Shown here piece after piece: positions 30,355 to 42,500 of a stretch of 64,000 bases of DNA. Both the position numbers and the translations under genes were made by a program. The stretch's first letter is position 1. Every line of letters begins with the position of its first letter. Origin of the DNA: Silene latifolia (Eukaryota > Streptophyta > Magnoliopsida > Caryophyllales > Caryophyllaceae). The notes under the pieces are model-generated. The model was given only the letters and a program-made list of their open reading frames with translations, was not told the origin of the DNA and ran no database searches. The stretch lies in assembly GCF_048544455.1 (NCBI RefSeq), contig NC_133526.1:12292001-12356000 (forward strand), given 5' to 3'.

Positions 30355-30747
30355 TAATTTACTATTTCCATTCCATTCATAAAAATAATTTCCATGTCAA
30401 TAACACGAATTTATGTTGCAAGATTTATAGACGAATGCATATAATTTAGGGGTATGCAATATAATTTTCAAAATGTAGGGATCAATATAGAAAACCGATA
30501 AACTCGAGGATACAATATCCCTATAAATTATTCTTATTTATAATTGTTGTAAATATGAATGTGTACTTTTCCTTTACCTTAAACCGGATATTTTCATTTT
30601 CAACAAGATTTTGTGCATGGCAAATTGACAATAATGCTTTAGTTTATAAAAAAAAACATTATCTCGTGGAATTTAAATTATGTGTTGGGTACTGGACATT
30701 CAACATCATCTCGACCACCTCTGTTTCATTCACATTATAGACACCAT
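30355..30747. other. Spacer between the P450 genes, including the second promoter
   Basis: Sequence to about 30420 matches that after gene 2. From about 30590, it matches that before gene 1 (TTTTCAACAAGATTTTGTG, TCGTGGAATTTAAATTAT). The duplication unit therefore runs from about 30590 to 34035 in the second copy, and the joint lies near 30430-30590. Confidence 0.75.
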
Positions 30748-30755
30748 TATAAAAT
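30748..30755 (+). promoter_or_regulatory. TATA box of P450 copy 2
   Basis: TATAAAAT lies 60 bp before the ATG at 30808. The neighbouring leader AACGAAGCATAAACACAAAA is shared with copy 1. Confidence 0.6.
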
Positions 30756-30807
30756 GCTTAATTAGCAACGAAGCATAAACACAAAATCATACACCACCAA
30801 TACCATT

Positions 30808-33800
30808 ATGGAGGAATGCTATTATTCAAATTATCTCCGCATCGTATTATTTCTCTGCATTATAGCATTACCAATCCATTTTCTAACCACAAAAAAATCA
30901 AAAACAATAAAACTACCACCAAGCCCTTCACCAACCCTTCCCATTTTCGGAAACCTGTTTAGTGTTGGTCATTCACTACATACTTCCTTAATTGAGCTTG
31001 CTAAGATTCATGGGCCTATCATGTTTCTTAGACTTGGACAACAACGAACTGTCGTTTTTTCTTCGGCCGCTGTTGTCCAAGAAGTCGTACGAAAACATGA
31101 CCTTACTTTTTCCGGTAGGACTGTCCCTGACGCTATTCATGCTCTCAACCACCCTGAAAACTCTCTCATATTTCCTCCTCCAACTCCGAAATGGAAAAAT
31201 CTACGAAAAATATCAAATTCCCATATATTTTCTGCCCGAAAACTTGACGCTAGCCGAGTTATTCGAGAGAATAAGGTGAAAGACCTTTTATCATACGTTC
31301 AAAATTGCGCAAACACGGGAATGGTGGTAGATATTGGGCAAGCGGGTTTTAATGTTGTATTGAATGTTCTGTCGACGACTTTATGTTCATTGGATTTAGG
31401 TGATCCTACGTCGGAAGTGTCTAGTTCATTTCGAAAGACGTTTCGAGATATAATTAAAGAAATGGGAAGACCTAATGTTTCGGACTTTTTCCCGATTATG
31501 AAAAAGATGGATGTCCAGGGAATTAGACAGCGTATGGGTGTTTCGGCACAGAAGATATTTGATGTGTTTAATGTGATTATTGAAGAGCGATTGAGGAATC
31601 GGTGCTTGCCGAATTATGTACGACGGGACGACGTACTGGATACTTTGTTTGACATGAAACCAGAGGAAGCTGAGTATATTGAGGCAACTGCTATTCCTCG
31701 CCTCTTCTTAGTAAGTCATTACCTTCCGGCTTCCCCTGTAGTTACTGTAAAATTGGAGTATCATGTTTGAAGGATTTTTTTTTTTTTCAAAAATAATGCT
31801 TAAAACTAAAGAAATTAATAAAAAATGGGACCGGTGGCTAGGGCTCTGTTTGGTAAAACTAACCGAAAAGGTAGCTGAAACCTGAAAACTAAAAAGCTAA
31901 CTGAAACCTGAAAAGGTGGCTGATAAGGTAGCTGAAAATTAAGAACTGATAAGATAACTGATTATATGAAAAAAAGTATTTGGCAAATTAACTGAAAATG
32001 TAGCTTATTTGGATGAAATGACGAAAAAAGATATAATAACTATTTAATACGGAGTATTATAGATTGAAGGGGCAAAAAGGGAATATAAATTAGAATCAGG
32101 TACCTGAAATCCCAAATGCTACTTTAGGTAACATTTCATTTCAGCTAGCTTTTTTGGACAAATAAGCTACTTGTCAAACATTTACAAAAATATAAGCTAC
32201 CTGAATTTTTGGTCAAATAAGCTACTTTGACCAAATAAGGTATCTGAAATGCTCTGCCAAATAGAGCCTAGGTTTGGGTTTATTATAAAAAGTGCTTTGA
32301 AAACAAGTTGCTCAGTAAGGGCCGTCAAATGAATTTGAAAGTCCCGATTCAAAACGTTAATTAGAGAGTTCTCAGAGAATAAAAAAATCAATTTTTTTGG
32401 CATAATAAACCATAACGTTTTCTTTAAACACAAAAGCTAATTTACGGCTGATTAAGACAAAACAGAAATGAACCAAAAAAATGTGATTATGCTTCCGGAA
32501 GGAATCAAACTCGCACCAAGAGTAGGAACATTACCTTAAGAAAGCAAGCTCACACCACTAGACCAAAGCAATTTAATGATAGTTTATTACAGCCGTGTAG
32601 TGATATTATGTGCCTAAATAGAGTTTTGGGCCTCGATTCTTAGAACACTTTGAACATGCTAATCGACGCCCCTGTTACTCGCTCACTAAGTGGTTTGTCA
32701 TAAAGTGTCACTTAGTGCGACTTTACAGTCACCCAACTTGGCCAACTATGCAGTTAAGCAGAGTCGAACTTACAATTTCAGCACCTTATTTTCCAAAACT
32801 ATAACCACGAGGCCAGGTATATCGTAAGTTTTGGGGGCATGCCCAAAACCCCTAAACCAGGACATATGGTGTATAGTAGACTTGTACTCGGGCCGGGCTA
32901 GGACCGAGCCTGGCTGGCCAGGGGAAAGGGCGGGCTTGACCGGGGCGGGGCGGGCTGGGATATGCTTGCCCGAGCGAGGACTCAGGGCGGACCAGGCTGG
33001 CGGGCCTTACCATTTTATTTTTTTATTTTTTATTTTTGCTAAAATGGCGGGCCAACGCCGGGCCAGACTGGAATTTCAGGACCCGAGCCAGCCAAGGGTT
33101 AATGGCGGGTTAAGGCCGGACCGGGTCAGGCCAAGTTGCATAAAATAACGGGTCAAACCGGGTCGGGCCGGGTCAGCCCGTGCTGATAGCCTGCTTTAGT
33201 GTATAGAGAGGGACTTAACAAGGTTAGCCATTTAGGCATATTGTAACAAACCCATTTATCTCCTAAATACATGCATATTAGAGATAAATGCTCCTAAATC
33301 TTATTTATTGGGTAATTTAGGGACTTATTTGTAAATTGTTTTTTCTTCGTTCAGGAATTAATTGTTGCAGGAACAGATACAACATCAAGCTCCTTTGAGT
33401 GGGCAATGGTAGAACTAATTCAAAATCCTAGCAAACTCAAAAACTTACAAGCAGAGCTTGAAGAAACGATTGGAAAAGGAAATTCGGTTCAAGAATGTCA
33501 TATCACTATGCTTCCATATTTGGAAGCAATCATTAAGGAAACCTTTCGATTACACCCTCCAGTTCCGATCCCAGTGAGGAAAGTCGAATCAAACGTAAAC
33601 ATGTTTGGGTACACAATCCCTGCAAACTCAATGGTGTTACTTAACGTATGGGCCGTTGGAAGAGACCCTAAGACTTGGGATAATCCTGAGAAATTTGAGC
33701 CCGAACGATTTTTAGGATCCAAGATCGATGTCAAGGGTCATAATTTTGAGTTGATTCCATTTGGTGTCGGACGTCGAATTTGTCCGGGTATGCCATTGGC

Positions 33801-33957
33801 CAATCGGATAATTCCTCTTATGATTGCTTCACTCATTCATGAGTTTGATTGGATACTTGAAAATGGTATCACACCCGAAAATATGAACATGGAGGAGAAA
33901 TTTGGATTCACGGTTGAAAAAGCTGAACGACTTCGTGTCATTCCATTTTTTCGTTAA
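30808..33957 (+). CDS. Cytochrome P450, CYP76-like (tandem copy 2)
   Basis: Two exons, 30808-31710 and 33355-33957, with the same phase-0 intron position (GTAAGT...TTCAG), give 501 residues. One extra Glu follows the first two residues compared with copy 1. The signatures are the same: hydrophobic N-terminal anchor, LPPSPSPTLP hinge, AGTDTTS, ETFR, PERF and PFGVGRRICPG with the heme Cys. About 27 substitutions separate it from copy 1 (roughly 95% identity). Several lie in regions that in P450s shape substrate access, for example LP to QR in GQLPT/GQQRT and changes around residues 120-140. Both look functional. As in copy 1, CYP76 membership is a family-level judgement and the substrate is not known. 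Its intron holds the old SINE and two different MITEs. Confidence 0.9.
31841..32268. mobile_element. MITE in the P450 copy 2 intron, 428 bp
   Basis: The left end GGGCTCTGTTTGGTA is mirrored by a right end whose complement is GGCTCTATTTGGCA. Inner arms repeat AGCTGAAACCTGAAAA and AAATAAGCTAC. It is absent from the copy 1 intron, where ATGGGTCCACCTAAGTTTGG runs on. The flanking duplication is short (TA or CTA), suggesting a PIF/Harbinger-like or similar type. Confidence 0.8.
32414..32582 (-). mobile_element. tRNA-derived SINE (P450 copy 2 intron)
   Basis: This is the paralogous copy of the SINE at 28622, with the same A-box and B-box stretches and a more degenerate tail. It is shared by descent through the gene duplication. 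Confidence 0.5.
32877..33198. mobile_element. hAT-type MITE in the P450 copy 2 intron, 322 bp
   Basis: The exact 8-bp duplication GTGTATAG lies at 32869-32876 and 33199-33206. Ends are TAGACTTGTACTCGGGC and the complement of TAAAGCAGGCTATCAGCACG, both leading into GGGCCGGG-type GC-rich arms. Copy 1 has a single GTGTATAG here (about 29596). Confidence 0.92.
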
Positions 33958-34203
33958 TAATTTACTATTTCCATTCCAATTCATAAAAATAATTTCCAAG
34001 TAGTTCAATAACACGAATTTATGTTGCAAGACTTATTGACGTTGAGGTTAAGATTTCTGTTGGTTGTATAATATACTTCATTTGTTCTAATTATTTGTTT
34101 ATTGGTTGAATTAAAAATTTCTCCAGAAAATAATAGCGTAAACTAATATTTATATACAATACATAATAATAAATATCTTATTTAAGATATATTATATAAC
34201 AAA

Positions 34204-34418
34204 GCGTCTTGTTTGTGACGGGTACATTTCGTCAGAAGTTGAAGACGGGGTAAAATGTGACCCATTTAAGACGAAAATATAACCATTTTACCTAAGTTAC
34301 CAGAATAATTTCTTAAGCTATAATAATTTGTTATTAAAATAGTCATATTTTGTCGTTAAAATGACGACATTTAGCCCGTCTTCAGCTTGTGCCGAAAAGT
34401 ATCCGTCTTCAATGAGAA
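34204..34418. mobile_element. GACGG-family MITE
   Basis: GTGACGGGTACATTTCGTC and AGTTGAAGACGGGG on the left are mirrored by CCGTCTTCAGCTTGTGCCG and TATCCGTCTTCAATGAG on the right. It ends where the Helitron starts. It is related to 26479-26640. Confidence 0.6.
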
Positions 34419-34432
34419 TCCCCCTTATATTA

Positions 34433-35045
34433 TCCCCCTTATATTAAAAGAATAAGAAAACTGAAAATTTTCCCGCCTAAATGCTTTTAACTAGAAATTG
34501 GGCCTAACTTTATCTAGATATATATTGGACCTAATATATGGCTTTTTTGAGTCATAGTATCTTACCAAACACCGCAGCTTTTATAGTTGGGTCAAATGTA
34601 TTTTATTCATTATAATCTCATTGGTCCAATATATGTATCTTAAATGTCGTAAATTTTATATTTAAAACGTGTGCAAATTTTACTCATATTATTAAAATTA
34701 GTGTGCGCTTTTCACTTTTATATTCTTTAAATTTTTTATCCGTTTAAATTGTTACTCCGTATATTGTAACAAAAATTACAAAAATAGTTATATGCTTCAA
34801 ACATAAAAATAAGCATAAGTTTTTGTAATTAAACTAACATTCTTATTTTTTAAATCATAAACTTATTCCGAGTAACAATGTAAAATTCATTCTATTTTAA
34901 TTCTTAGTATTTTTACACATTGACAGTTGTAGATAATTAAAAATAAAATTCAAAGTTCATTGTATTATTATTATTAGCTCTAATTATTAAGTTCTCTACA
35001 CATGACAATTTAAAATACCGTGCATTCGCACGGGCTCTATACTAG
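34433..35045 (+). mobile_element. Non-autonomous Helitron, about 613 bp
   Basis: The 5' end TCCCCCTTATATTAAAAGAA (a second, overlapping TCCCCCTTATATTA start is at 34419) continues to TTTTCCCGCCTAAATG, as in the Helitron at 5169. The 3' end is a perfect 6-bp hairpin CCGTGC ATTC GCACGG (35018-35033), then GCTCTATACTAG followed by T. It is a short member of the same family. Confidence 0.75.
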
Positions 35046-36060
35046 TTGGTGATTATATAAATATAATGTTATTTATAAATGTATATTATACTCTTGCATT
35101 TTTAAACGGGTTACACACTAATACAGTAAATAGCGATAAATACTATTTTTAAGTCTATTTTGGTCAAAGACTGGACCGGGCCAAAAAAATTAGAGTTTGG
35201 CCCGATTAACGACCGAAACTTTTAGATCCAATTTAAGATGGATATGATTTTCGTAGTACACATATTACTCATTATAGTACACATTTGAAATTTTACCCTT
35301 GTTATTTAGCATCTATCTTGTACTGCATTCAAGAGAAAAACTTTTGAAAAAGAAATCCCAAACTCACGTACTACACATTACCGGCTTACCGCCACTGCCT
35401 CCTACCTTTCAACCACCCCTACCCCCCTCACCAGACCTTGCCTCCTCCGAAGAACACCTCAAGCCGACCGCTACCACCCATTCCGTATCCGCCAGCCCCA
35501 ACTCCCTCTTGCTCTCACCATCCCCAACGTACCCACTGCTCCTACAGCGATCCCAGCCTTGCTGCGGCCTCCTACCAGCGTATCACTTCCAACCACCACC
35601 AAACCTAATTAATCGAAAATCGCGTAATACTCTGACGAACCATCAATTATTGATTGAAATTATGGGGAGAAAAACAACCTGTTCAATGAATTACAATTAA
35701 TAGATAGATTAAATATGTTTTTATGTACAAATTTTTATTCATTATTAAATAAATTGATTTATTTGAGAAGTTGGATAAGGAAGAATCGGGAGAAATTGAT
35801 TATGTGCATTTTCTTAGTCAAACAAGTAAAGGGTATCAAATAGAAAGTATTGGATAAAATATACTGAGACGAGTAAAAAACGTACTGCGAAAATAAATTA
35901 AGTTTAAGATCCACTAAATTTATTTTTTCAATCTTCAATCTTGTCCGTTTCGTTCGATCCGGTCCGATCTTAGACCCGTTGTTCATCCCTACCCCTGAAC
36001 ATGCCTCAATAAAAAGTAGACGTAGGCAAAACGCAAAACATCCGTAGTTGGGTACCAAAA
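35046..36060. other. Intergenic, upstream of the eIF2B beta gene
   Basis: A proline/serine-rich 133-codon reading (35299-35700) has no family resemblance and is not called. The last few hundred bases must include the promoter of the gene starting near 36070. Confidence 0.4.
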
Positions 36061-36069
36061 ACAGTGCTT

Positions 36070-36138
36070 CTCCAGTCGACAACCAGTGAATTGAATTGTG
36101 TTCCCTCTTTCAGTTTCCTTGTTCATACTCTCGCTCTC
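36070..36138 (+). other. Probable 5' untranslated exon of eIF2B beta
   Basis: Sequence ends CTCGCTCTCAG/GTATAATATT, a good donor site, and the acceptor CAATTTCCAG at 36570 precedes the exon with the ATG at 36597. The start of this exon is a guess. Confidence 0.45.
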
Positions 36139-36596
36139 AGGTATAATATTTGCCAGTTTACTTTTACCGTCTAGATCATTTGTTTATCTTTTATAGTTTT
36201 ATTGACGAGTATTTTAATCAAAGATAAATAATTGTGTTGCTTAAATTTAATCCCCAATTTTACAAACCCTAGTTCACAAATTTTGCAATTGATTTTATCT
36301 TACGGTGATTAATATTCAACTTCTGCGATTTTCAGTCGTTCCTAGCAAATTAGCAGCCCACAATTGTTTAATTGTAAATTTCAATTTCTCAATTGTTTAT
36401 TCTAACTACTCAATTTTTATGAGTATAATCATTGTTATGAGCAATTATAATGGTTTGTGATGCCATAGCTATATTGTTATGTGATTTGATTGATTGAATA
36501 ATCGAGCTTGTTATGTGACACGGCAATTCCTGAATCTGGAAATTTAGCTTATGATATTGCCAATTTCCAGGTGGTTCTAGGGAAAGAAAGGATAAA

Positions 36597-39500
36597 ATGC
36601 CAGATGTCCAGGTTCTTGTCAATGATGTTGTTAACAAACTTAAGAAACGGTGAGTGTTCTAGTTAGGCTTACTGATTTGTTTAAAGAAAATTGTAGGAAG
36701 TTCTAGGCATGATGAACGAGTTTGTTTTTTGATCTGTTGCTTGTTTTTCATTTTCCCTTTTTTTATTCGCATTTTGAGGCGTGCGTTCACCCATGGACGG
36801 TTCGAAAGGATGATTCATGTCAGCCGACCCCAAATCATTTTGGGATTAAGGCTCTAATGTTGTTGTTGTTGTTTTTGTTGTTGCTTGTTTTTTGTTTTGG
36901 GGTTTTAGTAAAATTGAGGGGTCACAAGCGACAGCGAGGCACACCGCGGAGTTGCTTCGCTCGGTAATATCTCAGCAGAGGATTCCTTACACTAATCAGG
37001 CTGGTGCCCTTATTGATGCTGTTAAGGCTGTTGGAGAGCAGCTAATTGCTGCAAACCCTGTCGGTATGCCTCTCTTTTATTTCTAACTAAACATTGGCAT
37101 TACATACAATTTGAATGGCAAAATTTTAGGCCTTGTTTGGATATTAAAATAGGCGAGAAAGGGCGGGGAGGGGAAGGAGGAAAGGAAAGGGGAGGTGGAA
37201 TGGATAGTGAAGAGTTTTCCCTCCAAATTTTTCCTTTGTTGGAGGGGAAATTATTGGAGTGATCCATTTTCCCTCCCCTCCAAAAACTCAAATTTGCTAA
37301 CCAAACTAGGGAAATTGTCTTCCTCTTAATCCCTCTCATCCTCTTCCCTCTCTAGTCTATCCAAACAAAGGATTAATGTGCCATTGAGTGGTACTGATTA
37401 TGAGTACCGCTATTCCCACATACAATAAATTATTATTAAAATAAGTGCTTTAAAATAGTAGCAAAGTTATGTAGCATTTTATTGTTTTAGAATATAATAT
37501 TATGTAGTATTCTTGTGCATGGGTGAATGCGGTGGTTGCAGTGCAGTGTAAGGAATCTTAAATTGGACTTAGGAGAGATGGTGAGAAATAAAGTAGTCAG
37601 AGAAAAGTGGTATAGGGGAGTTTAAACCATACATTTAGTTATGTAATGGCGTTTACATAGGTTCAGATCGAACAAATTACGTTTCATCAAACGATTTATT
37701 CAAATTACATTCATCTGCTTGTTTTTCCTCTTACTCCTACATTCCCATTTTATCTTCGCTGAAGAGGGTCTCATTACAATTGAATTACACTTAACTGAAT
37801 TTAACCTTAGTACTGTTATACAATAAGGACAGTCTTTGGTGGCCTCTTAATGGATGGTTTTAGTCCTACAACTTAGGTTAGTGTGAATAATGCAGATGAC
37901 TTTCACCATGTGCTGATGCCCAATGCTGTTGGTTATCTGGGAATCCTTCTTGATAGAGTAATATCGTAAAGTTTGATGCTGCACTTCTGAATTTGTACTA
38001 GATACATAGAAAAACCATGATGACCTTAAATCTAGAGATGCAAGTTAAGGCTAGTCCTGTAGGCATAAATCCAGACACTTCAAAATTTTATATTTTTCTG
38101 TTCCTCGAATGATCAATATGAAGAATCGTGAAATTCTAAAATTCTTGACCTTCTAATAGAAAATTTAATTAACAATTTAAGTGTTGCAGATTCTGATGTA
38201 ATTGGGACACTGTGGCAGCCTTTGTTGACTTCTGTTGTTTACTGCAGAGCTTGCTGTTGGTAACATTGTGAGGCGCGTGCTGCATATAATCAGAGAGGAG
38301 GATCTATCCCTCACTACTGCAGCTATAGGAGACGTAAATATATCAGCTGGAAGTGACGATGATGAAGATGAAAATGAAAGTGGTCGTCCCGTCTTGTCAG
38401 CAGCTGTGGTTGCTGCTGCATCCAGAAGCACTTTACGCCCACCGTCTTTGCAGACTCTTCTTGAGGAGTTGCCTGATAATGCTGCCGTTCATCATACTTC
38501 CTCGTCTGGGGGCGATTCAGAAGGAAAAAGCAGATGTAAGTTATGGTGTTACTGTGTTAGCATAGAGAAGCTTCGTTATACATATTTTATTATTAGTGTT
38601 AAATATATATAGTTGTAAAAGTTTTATGTACCGTATGCAGTTGCATGTACTGCTGCTTTTGATCTGTCAGATATCTTGGTTATTGAAGTTCATTTAATCT
38701 TGGAAGTAGCCGGGGTCAACAATTGCTAGTATGCTTTTCTTGTGGGCCGACAATTTTTCTGAGACTAACTTTGTGACATGCTTTACTCTTACTCAAATTT
38801 TGGCCTCTATGTGAATCTTTTCATTTTTTCCGCCATTACTCCAGTTGCTGGATTTCTTGATGCCCTCTCCACCATCTTGTTAATCCTTCAATAGGAAGTT
38901 GCTCTATATTGCGGCTTGTGGATTGATTGAAGCTAACCACCCTATATTCTATTCTCCATGTTATGAACCTAGGAGATGGTAATTTGTTTTATTTATTTGC
39001 TTATTCAGAAAAAGAGAAATAACTACTTTGGAGTACACGGTGGTTTAGAAAATTATCCCTTGGTCACCTGACAATTGAATCTTTAGATGGGAGTGAATAA
39101 GGAAAATGAAGTGGTGTTCTCCTTATTGTTTTTCAGGTTTATAGATGGTGAACCATACCCAGAAGGAAACATAATGCATTTTGTAGTTAGAGATTTTCTT
39201 CAATAGTATGTGGTTATAATTGTTTTAATGTTACTGTACAATTGAAGACTCTGGAGTCGGGGTTAATGGGTTTCTTCCCTTCCTATGAGCGCACCCTTTT
39301 TGCTATCTCTTCAGGACTATTTTATATTAAAAGAAAGGATGTGGGAATCCAAAATTGGTCGTTTGAAGGATCAAAATATCAAATGAATTTGAATGTTGTG
39401 TTATTTGAACACTGTCAATATGGTTTAAAGTAAAAGTTGGGAGCTTAAGATAGCAAGACCTTGATTCAGGATAGATTACATGCGGTTAATCCGGATAATC

Positions 39501-42500
39501 TAGCCTTGTGTATGTTTTCTGTAGCTGACTATTTTTCGTCCGCAGCTGCTGACAAGGGTTTGAGGAGCCGGAAACTAAAGCACGATGTCATTGAAGCTGT
39601 TAATGAGCTCATTCAAGATATCAATTCTTGCCATGAACAGATTGCCGAGCAGGCAGTCGAGCACATTCATCAAAAGTACATTCTTCTATTTCTACTTAAA
39701 TACAGCTTTTTCAATTTTTCATTGTTGTATTTTGTCTGCTATGCTCTCATTCAGTCATTCCTGAACGGATTCACGAAATTTACTTCTTTTTTATGTTGTA
39801 TAATGTCTCTACTTGTCATTTTCATGCTTCCTCAAAAGACAGATCCTCAAAATAATGTTTTCTAGAGGTGGATTGTATGCTATATATGTAGGTGATTTTG
39901 ATGACAGTGATATTAATGTCCACAATGTCACGATATTATTCATATTTGTATGAAAATTTATCAAACTTTCGGACATAAACATTAACATACGAGTGAAGTG
40001 TAATAACCAAATCATGTGCGGACAATCATAGTTGAATAATTCTTGTACTTTCGTAATAGTTTGATTAGTATTTAAACCTGAAAAGGACATTAATTTTGTG
40101 TCTGTAAGACCATTCCCAAGCAAGGTCACGAGGGAGGTCGTGACCTTGTTGGGTCGCATTAATCCTTAATTAGGGAGAGAATTAAGGTGACCTCCTTCTA
40201 CAAAAGGTCAATCTGTGACCTTCAAATGATATTCTTGACCTCTTCCATGACCTGATAGGTGTCCTATTCCAATTGGTTACATAAAAATAAAAGGACAAGC
40301 CAAAGCCTTCTTCCTTTTTTTCTCCTCTGCACAATCTGTCAAACGTCAGAAGTATGAAACTCTACTTAATAAAGAACTTAAATGGAGAATACAGATTAAA
40401 TCAAACTAAAATAAATTATGAGCATACAAAAAACGACTAGATCTTTTGATTATCTATCAAATGAACTCAATTTTGATAATTTTTGACCCACTTTAATTTT
40501 TCTATATTTGTATACTCCATTTTATCAACAACAGAAAATTCAGATTGGAAAAAAAAGACGTTGGTAATGTTGACGGTTATGAACGATATAAAATGGAATA
40601 TTACCTGATGATGGTGAAGACGGTGACAGCGGTGTTGCTGCTAGCAATAATTTTTGGTTTGGGGTTAATTGTCTGGGGAAGAAGATAATTGATCAGCAAA
40701 GAAATTGGAAGGGGTAAATGATCTGGGAAATGGGAAATTAAAAAGGAAAGGGTTTGAATGAAATTGGAAATTAGAAGGGGATGGAATAGCATTTGTTTGA
40801 GAATTAAAAGTATTTGGGAAGGGGATATGTTACTGGGGAAATATGGTGATTTGGGGGTTGGAATTTGGTTTGTTTGATAATGAATGGTGAATTATTTGGG
40901 TATTGCTTGAGCCACGTATTTTCTTTGTTTTTTTTTTTTTTTTTTTTGATTAATAATTCAAATATAACCGTAAAATATACGGTTACATTTTCATATAATA
41001 ATTATTTTATAATGAAAATATTTATAAGATTAAGTTGTTTGTAATTTAATGGTAAATTTAAAAAGTAAGAGAGAAGTTTTGGTAGGGTAGAGAATGAGAG
41101 AAATGATTGAGTTGGTGACCTAGGTCGCGACTTTCTGCTTGGGAGGGTGAAATTGGGTCAAGGTTAATAAGATGTGATTAAGAGTAAAATCGGGTCGTGA
41201 CCTAGTTAGCGCGACCACTGCTTGGGGATGGTCTAAGGGTATTATTTGTCGTAGTAAATCATGCATGGTGATGCCATAACCATTATTTTGGCTAACTATT
41301 TTATGTAAACAAATGAGAGTTTTTCATAGGAGTCAATTTTTACTCCTTCCTATTCAATGGGATTACCCCTTTTTTAAAGTTAACACAAGCTTGTGTTTAA
41401 AATATTCCTTTTGCCCATAGAATTTAAGTTATACTCATGGCCCACATAATGAGTTCTTGTTCCTCCATTGTTATCCTACCTGTGTAACAACAAGGATCCA
41501 GTTTATTTGAAAATAAAATGTGTCACTCTTTGAAAATATAATATGTGATACTATCCTTTGAACTTTAGGCTTGGGCTATCTCCTCATTCAATCGTTCCAA
41601 ATGTGGTTACAGTGAGGTGATATTAACTTTAGGCCGTTCAAGAACAGTGATGGAGTTTCTATGTGCAGCAAAGGAGAAAAAACGTTCGTTCCGGGTTTTT
41701 GTTGCTGAAGGTGCTCCAAGGTATTTGTGATTACTTCTTTTATGGAGCTAAAATATTTAGTATCTGAATGCTAAAACAAGATTGGTTGTCAAGAAAAAAA
41801 GACGGAAAAAGAAACGAAAGGAACTTACTGGGATATTGTTCATTTTCAAATAACCCTGGTCGTAAAAAGTTTAGTTCCATATCTAATGTGACGCCTTTAC
41901 GGTAGTTTTGTCAAAGACTGCGAAAGAATGATTATTTAGAAAATTAGAGCTCTCAGGTGAATTGAAGCCAAAAGTTATTTGGCATGCTTGGTGTTGACTG
42001 TTCTAATGTAACGATCTTCAGAAGTTTTTCCTTCCTGGTTTTATCAAAAGCAACATTACACATTACTCTTGATGTGGATGTATTCTTGTTTGTATTGTCA
42101 ACAATGGGGGAAACTATTGCTTTACTGCTATAAGCTCATGTGTCAGAAGTTTTGACTTGCTCTCTTTGTGATCATGGTATTAGGTACCAGGGACATGTTC
42201 TTGCCAAAGAATTAGTAGCCAGAGGATTGCAGACCACTGTAATAACTGATTCTGCTGTTTTTGCAATGATTTCTCGAGTAAACATGGTATTTACACGACC
42301 ACCCTGTTCTTTGATTAGATTTTGCACTTTTCTTGAAAGTTGCTACTTAAGTGTAAGATATATATGTGAAGGTCATTGTTGGTGCCCATGCTGTCATGGC
42401 TAATGGTGGACTGATAGCCCCTGTTGGCCTGAATATGGTTGCACTAGCTGCTCAGAGACACGCTGTCCCATTTGTGGTAGTTGCTGGAAGTCATAAGGTG

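Noticed and set aside
35299-35700. Proline/serine-rich 133-codon reading upstream of eIF2B beta
   Set aside because: It has no recognisable domain, no conserved context and a composition expected from C-rich DNA.
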